DNA from: Phocaeicola plebeius
Lineage (GTDB): Bacteria > Bacteroidota > Bacteroidia > Bacteroidales > Bacteroidaceae
Length of the DNA stretch: 64,000 nucleotides
Assembly (NCBI RefSeq): GCF_003437535.1
Contig: NZ_QSQT01000001.1
Span: 62,001 to 126,000, forward strand
Direction of reading: 5' to 3'
The notes beneath the pieces are model-generated. The model was not told the origin of the DNA, searched no databases, and was given only the letters and a program-made list of their open reading frames with translations. Each line of letters starts with the position of its first letter. Position 1 is the first letter of the stretch. Positions 54,847 to 62,395 of this stretch are shown one piece after another. A program made the translations under genes and the position numbers.

Positions 54847-55461
54847 ATGAAACGATTATCTTTTTTCTTATTCCTTTTCTTTTTATGGATGACAGTTCGT
54901 GCACAGATGCTCCGTTCTTCAGGCCTAGTGCTTTATGGAGGGAAAAATACCGTAAACTACCAGGTGGCTTCACCGGAGAAAGGATTACCGCCTTTCGATT
55001 TGGCAAACTCCCGTTTGGGGGCTGATTTTACTTTGGGTGCCGGATACCGCTGGCGGCTGAATCGTCCGGATACCGGCTGGTTCTTCGACTTGTCGTTATC
55101 GGCAAGATATGGCCGCTACAGCTATGGATTCCGTTATCTTTCTTCTGACGTGCATACGACGTATGTGGGCGGAGAAGGAATCCGTAATCTGTGGTCGGCA
55201 TCTTTTGCTGGAAGTGTGGGACGGTACCTGTTTCGAGGATTGAATCTGTCGGTAGGAGTGGAGCCTACTTTTTATTTTTATGACAAAAGTTTCTTCGACT
55301 TGCCGGTATTTGCAAGATTGGCGTATGACTTCAGATTCATGGAAGTGGCTGTGCAATACAAATGGGGGATGACAAGGAAGTTCAATATGTCTCCTTTCTT
55401 GCGTAACCGACTTTCAGGCTGGGAGTGTTCGGTCTATATTCCTTTGTCAAGACGGAAATGA
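54847..55461 (+). CDS. Putative outer membrane beta-barrel protein of the TonB/DUF4249 cassette
   Basis: A 204-residue exported protein with a signal peptide (about 1-20, cleavage after VRAQ). The mature part has alternating polar and aromatic residues (GAGYRWRLN, FFDLSLSARYGRYSYGF, AVQYKWG), suggesting a small eight-stranded barrel. No enzyme motif is visible, and I do not recognise a named family. Position at the end of the sigma/FecR/TonB/DUF4249 run suggests a role in the same transport unit. Confidence 0.65.
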   Translation: MKRLSFFLFLFFLWMTVRAQMLRSSGLVLYGGKNTVNYQVASPEKGLPPFDLANSRLGADFTLGAGYRWRLNRPDTGWFFDLSLSARYGRYSYGFRYLSSDVHTTYVGGEGIRNLWSASFAGSVGRYLFRGLNLSVGVEPTFYFYDKSFFDLPVFARLAYDFRFMEVAVQYKWGMTRKFNMSPFLRNRLSGWECSVYIPLSRRK

Positions 55462-55533
55462 TTTTTCTTTGAAAGGGATGGATTTTCTATAAATTTCTGT
55501 AACATATTGAGAAATACAGATTTAATAGCTTTC

Positions 55534-55621
55534 AGTACTTTCTTGTCAGTACTTGAGTACTTCCACGTAAGTACTGTAGTACTCCAAGGAAAGTATTAGA
55601 GTACTGCCAAGGAAGTACTGA
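55534..55621. repeat. Four tandem 22-bp units of AGTACT-N8-AGTACT-N2
   Basis: Eight hexamers (seven AGTACT, one AGTATT) start at 55534, 55548, 55556, 55570, 55578, 55592, 55600 and 55614, with strictly alternating 14- and 8-base steps. This gives four 22-bp units. The eight-base centres vary between units, while the palindromic hexamers are kept. Each unit can fold into a small hairpin (best in unit 2, a 7-bp stem). It lies between the convergent cassette and DUF2851 gene. Confidence 0.85.
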
Positions 55622-55651
55622 TTTAATGAAAGACTCGTGTGTAAGGGGTGA

Positions 55652-55675
55652 GAAGGGTTTTTAACCTTCTTTTTT
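55652..55675 (+). terminator. Terminator of the TonB/DUF4249 cassette, overlapping the DUF2851 stop
   Basis: GAAGG pairs with CCTTC around an eight-base loop, followed by six T. The hairpin and T run lie partly within the 3' end of the convergent DUF2851 gene (stop codon at 55661-55663). Confidence 0.6.
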
Positions 55676-56932
55676 CTTGAAATATTCGTATCCGATGCGG
55701 CAGAACAGACATTTCTTGGTGTCGCAGTAATTCTTTTTGAGTTGGATGAGTGCCTGGCTGTCGCCGGCATGGGCGGCTTGCAGACCACATTCTTTCCACA
55801 GCCGGATGATGTAGTTGTTTTCCGGTTTAAGTTGCTCCAGCAGGTTGCCGGCACGTTCGGTGAGCCGTTCCTCGCCTTTGTGCTTGCCGTAAGCATAGAG
55901 GAAGGGAACCACGGTATTGATAATCAGCAGGTCGATGGAGGCGTCGCTGAGGGTTTTCGGACGGGCAGGCGAGGATTCGCCGAAAACGTAGTGGGTAAGC
56001 CAGTAAAGGGAGGTACCTCCACGCAGCAGGTCGCGCAGTTCTTTCACCGTAGAGGCCAGCAGCAACTGAGAGAGCATGCCCTGGGAACGGTGGTAGAGGT
56101 TGGCCAGCTGGGCGATGCGTACGTGCGGAAAGTTGCCCGGGCGCATGCGGAGCATTTTCCACCGAAGGTGTTCGGAGGGCTGTAGCTCGAATTTGTGGGC
56201 CAGGTAGGCGTATTCCTTGGTAAGCTGAGCGGAATAGTCGTCGGACGGGAGTTCCTGCAACAGGCCGGCCTGCCCGAAGAAAATGGCTTCTATCTGAAAA
56301 AGATTATCGCGGTGCTTGTTGACGGCTTGCAAGGGAATGGTCTGTGCCCATTGCTCGAAGGCGTCGCTGTTGGTGCCGAAACCGAAGTTGCGGGCTAAGG
56401 TGAGAAAAAAGGCTTGTTCCCAGTCGCCTTTGCTTTGGGTAAGCTGGGCCTGGATGCGCTGTGTCTTCTGCTCGAAACGTTCGGTCTGCAGGCTGGAGAG
56501 CCAGCTGTGGAGCAGGAGTTTGGGCAGGCGAGGGATAAGGCGGTAGCAGGCCGGGTAATGGCTGGTTTCAATCAGCTCGCGGTAGTTGTCTAACAGGTAG
56601 GGCGGATAGTGCAGCTCCATTTGCGGGATGGGTGTGCCGTCGGTGCGGAAGGTTTCGGCATCGATGTCGGAAGCCACATGCAGAATCACAGAGTCGTAGG
56701 CGCGGTCCTGATGATGGTGGTGGCGTTTCCAGTCGGAAGCGTGCACGTGGATTTCTACATTTCCCACCCACAGAATGCCGTCTATCTTGATTTTCGCATT
56801 GAAAAAGTCGGGTCCTGCATCGGGATTGGGGAGTCCGGGGTCAATGACTTCCACGGTTTGTCCTTGCGTGGTATGCAGCGGAGTGAGCGGAAAAAGCTTG
56901 TGTTTCCATACAAACTGGAGTAGATGTTCCAT
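55661..56932 (-). CDS. DUF2851 family protein
   Basis: A 423-residue soluble protein of the DUF2851 family, common in Bacteroidetes. The N-terminus has the family pattern LLQFVWKHKLFP and DAGPDFFNAKIKIDG followed by WVGNVEIHVHASDW. Near the C-terminus is a cysteine group (CDTKKCLFCRIGYEYFKK) that could bind metal. The EIHVHASDW-type motif is reminiscent of restriction-endonuclease-like folds, but no function is established. The start at 56932 fits the conserved beginning. It is convergent with the TonB cassette. Confidence 0.82.
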   Translation of the reverse strand: MEHLLQFVWKHKLFPLTPLHTTQGQTVEVIDPGLPNPDAGPDFFNAKIKIDGILWVGNVEIHVHASDWKRHHHHQDRAYDSVILHVASDIDAETFRTDGTPIPQMELHYPPYLLDNYRELIETSHYPACYRLIPRLPKLLLHSWLSSLQTERFEQKTQRIQAQLTQSKGDWEQAFFLTLARNFGFGTNSDAFEQWAQTIPLQAVNKHRDNLFQIEAIFFGQAGLLQELPSDDYSAQLTKEYAYLAHKFELQPSEHLRWKMLRMRPGNFPHVRIAQLANLYHRSQGMLSQLLLASTVKELRDLLRGGTSLYWLTHYVFGESSPARPKTLSDASIDLLIINTVVPFLYAYGKHKGEERLTERAGNLLEQLKPENNYIIRLWKECGLQAAHAGDSQALIQLKKNYCDTKKCLFCRIGYEYFKKKEG

Positions 56933-56984
56933 GTTAACGAGCTGTAAATGTTGGGTAAATGTAATGATTAATACTGAAAAACAC

Positions 56985-56992
56985 TATCTTTG
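56985..56992 (+). promoter_or_regulatory. Putative -7 box of the dapB operon
   Basis: TATCTTTG fits TAnnTTTG, 24-31 bases before the dapB start at 57016. No TTG is present at the usual distance. Confidence 0.5.
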
Positions 56993-57015
56993 CGAATAAA
57001 ATTATCATCAGAATT

Positions 57016-57771
57016 ATGAAAATTGCATTAATTGGATATGGAAAGATGGGAAAGGAAATTGAAAAGATTGCCCTTTCCAGAGGTCATGAAATTGTGAGTA
57101 TCATTGATATAAATAATCGGGAAGATTTTGCTTCGGAGGCTTTCCGTTCGGCCGATGTGGCCATTGAATTTACGGCTCCTTCAGTGGCTTACGGCAATTG
57201 TCTGGAGGCGTTCAAGAATGGGGTAAAAGTGGTATCGGGCAGCACCGGATGGATGGGAGAGCATGGCGAAGAGATGCGCCGTCTGTGCCAGGAAGAGGGT
57301 AAGACGCTGTTCTGGTCGTCTAACTTCAGCTTGGGTGTCGCTATCTTTGCGGCGGTGAACAAGTACCTGGCAAAGATTATGAACCAGTTCCCGAACTACG
57401 ATGTGTCGATGGTAGAAACCCACCACGTGCACAAGCTGGATGCCCCGAGTGGTACGGCCATTACACTGGCTGAAGGGATTCTGGAAAACCTGGACCGCAA
57501 GCAGAAATGGGTGATGGGCACACTGACTGCTCCCGACGGTACGGTGACGGGCACGACCGACTGTGCACCGGATGAATTGCCAGTGAGTGCCATCCGCGAA
57601 GGGGAAGTACCGGGTATCCATACCATCAAATATGAATCGGAGGCTGATTCTATCGTAATTACACACGACGCAAAGAACCGCAAGGGGTTTGCATTGGGAG
57701 CGGTGCTGGCTGCAGAATATACGGCTGCGCACCAGGGCTTCTTAGGTATGAATGATTTATTTCAGTTTTGA
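57016..57771 (+). CDS. dapB: 4-hydroxy-tetrahydrodipicolinate reductase
   Basis: A 251-residue NAD(P)H-dependent enzyme of the lysine and diaminopimelate pathway. The Rossmann motif is LIGYGKMGKEI and the catalytic HHVHKLDAPSGTA region is at about 137-149. The C-terminal domain has REGEVPGIHTI, and the protein ends in the MNDLFQF region. Length is normal. The downstream signal peptidase gene starts within three bases of its stop (57774), suggesting coupled translation. Confidence 0.95.
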   Translation: MKIALIGYGKMGKEIEKIALSRGHEIVSIIDINNREDFASEAFRSADVAIEFTAPSVAYGNCLEAFKNGVKVVSGSTGWMGEHGEEMRRLCQEEGKTLFWSSNFSLGVAIFAAVNKYLAKIMNQFPNYDVSMVETHHVHKLDAPSGTAITLAEGILENLDRKQKWVMGTLTAPDGTVTGTTDCAPDELPVSAIREGEVPGIHTIKYESEADSIVITHDAKNRKGFALGAVLAAEYTAAHQGFLGMNDLFQF

Positions 57772-57773
57772 GT

Positions 57774-59198
57774 ATGATACAGGCATCGCGTAAACAATGG
57801 ATAAAGTTCGGCATAGTGCTGGTGCTTTACCTGATTTTCCTGATTTGGTTGAAAAGCTGGCTGGGACTGGTAGTGGTTCCGTTCATCTTTGACGCATATA
57901 TTTCCAAAAAGATTCCCTGGACATGGTGGAAGAAATCGACCAACAAGACCGTGCTGACGGTGATGGGCTGGGTGGATGCCATCGTGTTTGCACTGGTGGC
58001 AGTCTATTTTGTGAATCTGTATTTCTTTCAGAACTACGTGATTCCTTCTTCGTCGCTGGAGAAATCGCTGCTGGTGGGTGACTATCTGTTTGTAAGCAAG
58101 ATGAGTTATGGTGCCCGTATTCCGCAGACACCGCTCCACATGCCGCTGACGCAGCATACGTTGCCGGTGTTCAACTGCAAGTCGTATCTGGAATGGCCGA
58201 AGTGGGACTACAAACGGGTGGCCGGACTGGGAGAGGTGCAGCTGAATGACATCGTAGTGTTCAACTTCCCGGCAGGGGATACGGTGGCTACCGGCAATCC
58301 GGCAGAAGACATCTATCGCATGAGCTATGCCATCGGTAAGCAACTTTCGCAGCCTATTGACTTGGCCAGCCTGAACCTGGAGCAGCAACGGGATGTGTAT
58401 GATTATTATTACTCGATAGGACGCAAGTATATTGACGAAAATCCGCAGCTGTATGGTGAGGTGATTACCCGTCCTGTAGACCGGAGAGAGAATTACGTGA
58501 AGCGTTGTGTAGGTATGCCGGGCCAGACACTGGAAATCAAGAACCGGATTATTTACCTGGACGGTAAGGCCAACAAGGAGCCGGATAATGTGCAGTATCG
58601 TTATTTCGTGCATACCAAGGGCATGCTGCCGGAGGATTTATGTCATGAACTGGGCATCAGCCAGGAGGACCTGATGGCTTATTATACGGAGGAATCGGTG
58701 TATAACATGCCGTTGACTGAAAAGGCGAAGGCTGCCTTGCTGGCACGGAAGGACTTGGTGACTGCCATTGAAAACGTGCCGGATGATGATGCAGGCGGAC
58801 TGTATCCGGATAACAAACTGACGGGCTGGACAGTAGATAACTACGGTCCGATATGGATTCCGAAGAAGGGAGCTACCATAGACCTGACACTGGATAACCT
58901 GCCGATGTATGAACGTCCGATCAAGAACTACGAAGGCAACAGCCTGGAGGTGAAAGACGGAAAAATCTACATCAACGGACAGGAAACGACGAAATACACC
59001 TTCAAGATGGATTATTACTGGATGATGGGTGACAACCGTCATAATTCGGCCGACTCACGTTTCTGGGGCTTCGTGCCGGAAGACCACATTGTGGGTAAAC
59101 CTATTTTTATCTGGCTGTCGCTGAATCAGGATCGTGGCTGGTTTGACGGAAAGATTCGCTGGAACCGTCTGTTTAAGTTTGTGGATTCCATTAAATAA
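57774..59198 (+). CDS. lepB: Signal peptidase I
   Basis: A 474-residue inner-membrane peptidase that removes signal peptides from exported proteins. Hydrophobic helices lie at about 12-40 and 60-86. The catalytic serine is Ser94 in IPSSSLEKSL (normally PSGSM) and the general-base lysine is Lys243 in VKRCVGMPG, both present. The GDNRHNSADSR box near the C-terminus is intact. The chain is much longer than E. coli LepB (324 residues), with an insert of about 130 residues between the two dyad residues. ATG at 57774 is chosen; a TTG two codons earlier overlaps dapB. A second paralogue follows after three bases. Confidence 0.93.
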   Translation: MIQASRKQWIKFGIVLVLYLIFLIWLKSWLGLVVVPFIFDAYISKKIPWTWWKKSTNKTVLTVMGWVDAIVFALVAVYFVNLYFFQNYVIPSSSLEKSLLVGDYLFVSKMSYGARIPQTPLHMPLTQHTLPVFNCKSYLEWPKWDYKRVAGLGEVQLNDIVVFNFPAGDTVATGNPAEDIYRMSYAIGKQLSQPIDLASLNLEQQRDVYDYYYSIGRKYIDENPQLYGEVITRPVDRRENYVKRCVGMPGQTLEIKNRIIYLDGKANKEPDNVQYRYFVHTKGMLPEDLCHELGISQEDLMAYYTEESVYNMPLTEKAKAALLARKDLVTAIENVPDDDAGGLYPDNKLTGWTVDNYGPIWIPKKGATIDLTLDNLPMYERPIKNYEGNSLEVKDGKIYINGQETTKYTFKMDYYWMMGDNRHNSADSRFWGFVPEDHIVGKPIFIWLSLNQDRGWFDGKIRWNRLFKFVDSIK

Positions 59199-59201
59199 TC
59201 T

Positions 59202-60119
59202 ATGAACAAAGGAAAGTCCGGATGGTGGTGGTTGAGAGCGGCCGGCCTGACGGTGTTGACCGTATGGCTGGTGCGGACCCTGCTTGTGACGACTTGTGTA
59301 ATTCCTTCTTCCGGGATGGAAAATTCTCTTTATCAGGGAGAACGGATTCTGGTCAACAAGTGGAGCTACGGGCTGCGTTTGCCTTTTTGTTCGCTTTTCG
59401 GCTATCATCGGCTGGCATCTTCGCGTGCGGAGAAGGGGGATATTCTCTTGTTCAATAACCCTCATCCCCAGCAGGTGGAGAAAGGAATAGAGTGGAGAGA
59501 GCTGTTCATCAGTCGCTGTATCGGCACGCCGGGAGATACGCTGATGTTGGATGCCGACCTGAACTGTGTGGGCGGAGAGGTGCTCAGCCCGGATGCCAAA
59601 TCGCTGTATGCTTATCCGGTGTCTTCGGAAGACTTGATGCTGACTGTGCTGTCGGTGCTGGGTATCAAAGGAAATACGCTGGCCGGATATACTTCCGACG
59701 GGGGGTATATACGGAGTTTCAGCCAATATGAATATTACTTGATTTCGCAGAAACTGGAGGGACGGATTCCGCTGGTTCCGCTGGATGAAAAGAACCGTAC
59801 GGAAGTGCATCCGTATGTGATTCCGGCGAAAGGCGTTCCGGTGAAGGTATATCCCTGGAATGTGACCTTGCTCTGCAATACGATTGTGGCGCATGAACAC
59901 CAGCCTGCAGAGGTTCGTCACGATACGTTGTATGTGAAGGGAAAGCCCGTGGAGGCTTATACGTTTGGCAAGGATTATTACTGGGTGGCTTCCAATGACC
60001 CGGTGAATATTTGTGATTCCCGCTTGTTCGGGTTCGTGCCGGAGGACCACCTGATAGGGAAGGCTTGGCGCATCTGGTACTCTTCGCGGAAGGGGCGCTT
60101 CTGGCAGCGGGTGCAATGA
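59202..60119 (+). CDS. Signal peptidase I paralogue lacking the catalytic dyad (predicted pseudoenzyme)
   Basis: A 305-residue S26-family protein with one N-terminal transmembrane helix (about 12-32). It is clearly homologous to the preceding gene product (IPSSGMENSL, RCIGTPGDTL, CDSRLFGFVPEDHLIGKAW). At the serine position there is Gly38 (order S-G-M instead of S-S-M/L). At the lysine position there is Ser104 (ISRCIG instead of VKRCVG). The GDNRxNSxDSR box has become SNDPVNICDSR. The reading frame is intact with no stop or frameshift, so it is not a decayed gene. A structural or regulatory partner of the active paralogue is one possibility (inference). Confidence 0.85.
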   Translation: MNKGKSGWWWLRAAGLTVLTVWLVRTLLVTTCVIPSSGMENSLYQGERILVNKWSYGLRLPFCSLFGYHRLASSRAEKGDILLFNNPHPQQVEKGIEWRELFISRCIGTPGDTLMLDADLNCVGGEVLSPDAKSLYAYPVSSEDLMLTVLSVLGIKGNTLAGYTSDGGYIRSFSQYEYYLISQKLEGRIPLVPLDEKNRTEVHPYVIPAKGVPVKVYPWNVTLLCNTIVAHEHQPAEVRHDTLYVKGKPVEAYTFGKDYYWVASNDPVNICDSRLFGFVPEDHLIGKAWRIWYSSRKGRFWQRVQ

Positions 60120-60135
60120 CATAAACTAAGAAAGA

Positions 60136-60786
60136 ATGAAGAATGAAGTGATTTTGGGGTCGGCCTATCTGGCTCCCGTAGAATATTATACCAAACTTTT
60201 TGCTTATCCTTCGGTACGTGTGGAGCGTTATGACCACTACATGAAGCAGACTTACCGCAACCGGTGCGTGATTGCATCGGCCGACGGACCGTTGGTACTG
60301 ACCATTCCGACGGAAAAGAGTGACGACCTGAAGTGTGTGATGAAGGATGTACGTATTTCAGACCATGGCAACTGGCGGCATGTGCACTGGAATGCGTTTG
60401 TAGCCGCTTACAAGCATAGTCCTTTCTTTGATTACTATGCAGATGAGTTTCACCGGTTCTTTGAGCAGAAATATGAGTTTCTGTTCGAGTTTAACCTGGA
60501 GCTGTGTGAGTGGGTGTGCCGGCAGATTGACATGGAGCCTCGCCTGATACCTACCGAGGAATACATGCCGGAAGTGGAGTGTGCCGATGATTTCCGGGAA
60601 CTGATTCATCCCAAACGGGATTATCGGGAGGCGGACAAGGCATTCTTTCCTAAACCTTATTATCAGGTGTTTGACCAGAAGCTGGGTTTTCTGCCTAATC
60701 TCAGTGTGATTGACCTGCTGTTCAATATGGGACCGGAAAGCTTACTGGTGCTGCGTGACTCGGTGCGTGCGTTCAATGAAATTTAA
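60136..60786 (+). CDS. WbqC-like family protein
   Basis: A 216-residue soluble protein of the WbqC-like family. The family N-terminus (AYLAPVEYYTKLFAY), the RNRCVIASADGPLVLTIPTEK segment and HWNAFVAAYKHSPFFDYY are clear. Members occur in polysaccharide and lipopolysaccharide loci, but the reaction is not known. It lies 16 bases after the signal peptidase paralogue and is probably the last gene of the dapB operon. Confidence 0.85.
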   Translation: MKNEVILGSAYLAPVEYYTKLFAYPSVRVERYDHYMKQTYRNRCVIASADGPLVLTIPTEKSDDLKCVMKDVRISDHGNWRHVHWNAFVAAYKHSPFFDYYADEFHRFFEQKYEFLFEFNLELCEWVCRQIDMEPRLIPTEEYMPEVECADDFRELIHPKRDYREADKAFFPKPYYQVFDQKLGFLPNLSVIDLLFNMGPESLLVLRDSVRAFNEI

Positions 60787-60820
60787 GGATACATATTCCT
60801 TCAAACCCGATTTTATGTTG

Positions 60821-60828
60821 TACATTTG
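60821..60828 (+). promoter_or_regulatory. Putative -7 box of the rhomboid operon
   Basis: TACATTTG fits TAnnTTTG, 25-32 bases before the first rhomboid start. No clear -33 box. Confidence 0.45.
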
Positions 60829-60852
60829 TAACTGAATCAATGATTTAACAAT

Positions 60853-61527
60853 ATGAATAATCTTCCAACAGTAACGAAAAACCTGCTTATTATCAATGTG
60901 CTCTGTTTCTTCGGGATGTTTGTGGCCCGGAAATACGGAGTGGATATAGAAAATATGCTGGGTCTTCACTTTTTCCTGGCTTCGGATTTTAACCTGGGGC
61001 AGCTTATCACTTACATGTTCATGCATGCCAATTTCTCGCATATCTTCTTCAATATGTTTGCGGTATGGATGTTCGGACGGGTGCTGGAACAGGTGTGGGG
61101 ACCTAAACGCTTCCTGACGTATTACCTGATTTGTGGTATTGGCGCCGGCCTGATTCAGGAGTTGGTGCAGTATGTGGAGTATCTGGCGGTGTGGTCTAAT
61201 TATGATTCGGTCAATACGGGACTGGGTATCATTCCTATGGATGTGTTCCTGAACCAGCTGACTACCGTAGGTGCTTCGGGAGCGGTGTATGGCATTTTGC
61301 TGGCATTTGGTATGTTGTTTCCCAACAGTCAGATGTTTGTATTCCCGATACCGGTGCCCATCAAGGCGAAGTATTTTGTGATTGGATATGCGGTGCTGGA
61401 GCTGCTTTTAGGATTGGGAAGCAACGATGGAGTAGCCCATTTCGCTCACCTGGGAGGTATGTTGTTCGGCTTGATACTGATTGTTTATTGGAGAAAGAAA
61501 AATGGCGGCGGACGGATTTATTACTGA
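60853..61527 (+). CDS. Rhomboid family intramembrane serine protease
   Basis: A 224-residue protein with about six membrane helices. The catalytic serine is Ser142 in GASG and the histidine is His199 in the HLGGMLFG helix, so the dyad is complete. The family cleaves transmembrane substrates within the bilayer; targets here are unknown. It overlaps the second rhomboid gene by 26 bases. Confidence 0.92.
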   Translation: MNNLPTVTKNLLIINVLCFFGMFVARKYGVDIENMLGLHFFLASDFNLGQLITYMFMHANFSHIFFNMFAVWMFGRVLEQVWGPKRFLTYYLICGIGAGLIQELVQYVEYLAVWSNYDSVNTGLGIIPMDVFLNQLTTVGASGAVYGILLAFGMLFPNSQMFVFPIPVPIKAKYFVIGYAVLELLLGLGSNDGVAHFAHLGGMLFGLILIVYWRKKNGGGRIYY

Positions 61528-62395
61528 TTTGAAAAGAAAGTTCCAGCAGGGAGACATTGTGCTGCGTCTGGTGTATGTGAACGTAGCGGTGTTTCTGGCA
61601 GTGACACTGGTGCAGATTTTTCTGACCTTATTCAATGTGTCTGCTTCACCGTGGATGAACTATCTGGAACTGCCGGCATGGACGGAGGTCTTTATCCGTA
61701 GGCCCTGGACCCTGATTACTTACATGTTCATGCATGCCGGTGTGCTGCACATCTTGTTTAATATGCTGTGGCTATTCTGGTTCGGTCGTCTGTCTCTGGC
61801 TTTTTTCTCGTCGAAGCACTTGCGCGGACTTTATTTCCTGGGAGGTATCTGTGGCGGATTGCTTTATATGCTGGCATATAATGTGTTTCCTTATTTTCAG
61901 GATGCCGTGTATTCTTCCTATTTGCTGGGTGCTTCGGCTTCTGTGTTGGCCATTGTGGTGGCGGTAAGTGTACGTGAACCGAATTATCCGGTACAGTTCC
62001 TGTTTATCGGTACGGTGCGTCTGAAATATGTGGCTTTGTTCATGGTGGTGCTTGATTTGCTGTTCATGACTTCTGACAATGCAGGCGGGCACATCGCACA
62101 TCTGGGTGGAGCACTGGCCGGATGGTGGTTTGCGGCAGGATTGCAGAGCGGCCACGATGCCACAAAATGGATAAACCTGGTGTGCGACTGGTTTGCAGGC
62201 TTGCGACGTCCGGTGAAGCGTAAACCCAAGATGAAGGTGCACTACGGAGGACGTCAGGCAGATTATGAATACAATGCCCGGAAAAAGGAACGTGAGGCAG
62301 AAATTGACCGGATTCTGGACAAACTGCGTAAGTCGGGCTATAACAGTCTGACGGATGACGAGAAAAAAAGCTTATTTGATGCAAGTAAGAAATGA
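61502..62395 (+). CDS. Rhomboid family intramembrane serine protease with cytoplasmic tail
   Basis: A 297-residue rhomboid. Six helices span about residues 20-215. Ser145 is in GASA, in place of the canonical GASG, and His200 is in HLGGALAG, so both catalytic residues are present. A charged C-terminal tail (about 225-297) contains a KxxREAEIDRILDKLRKSGYNSLT-like element of the type often seen in Bacteroidetes rhomboids. It starts within the end of the first rhomboid gene and overlaps the start of the next gene by four bases. Confidence 0.9.
   Translation: MAADGFITDLKRKFQQGDIVLRLVYVNVAVFLAVTLVQIFLTLFNVSASPWMNYLELPAWTEVFIRRPWTLITYMFMHAGVLHILFNMLWLFWFGRLSLAFFSSKHLRGLYFLGGICGGLLYMLAYNVFPYFQDAVYSSYLLGASASVLAIVVAVSVREPNYPVQFLFIGTVRLKYVALFMVVLDLLFMTSDNAGGHIAHLGGALAGWWFAAGLQSGHDATKWINLVCDWFAGLRRPVKRKPKMKVHYGGRQADYEYNARKKEREAEIDRILDKLRKSGYNSLTDDEKKSLFDASKK

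Noticed and set aside
55534..55621. CRISPR array interpretation of the AGTACT repeats
   Set aside because: Units are only 22 bp, have no long constant repeat with unique spacers, and there are no cas genes nearby.
59202..60119. Calling the second signal peptidase gene a pseudogene
   Set aside because: The frame is complete, tightly spaced in an operon and retains most conserved non-catalytic positions, so a maintained non-catalytic protein is more likely.
59055..60122. A 355-codon minus-strand frame across the signal peptidase paralogue
   Set aside because: It lies entirely opposite a clear S26-family gene, shows no family motif and has no promoter or operon context.
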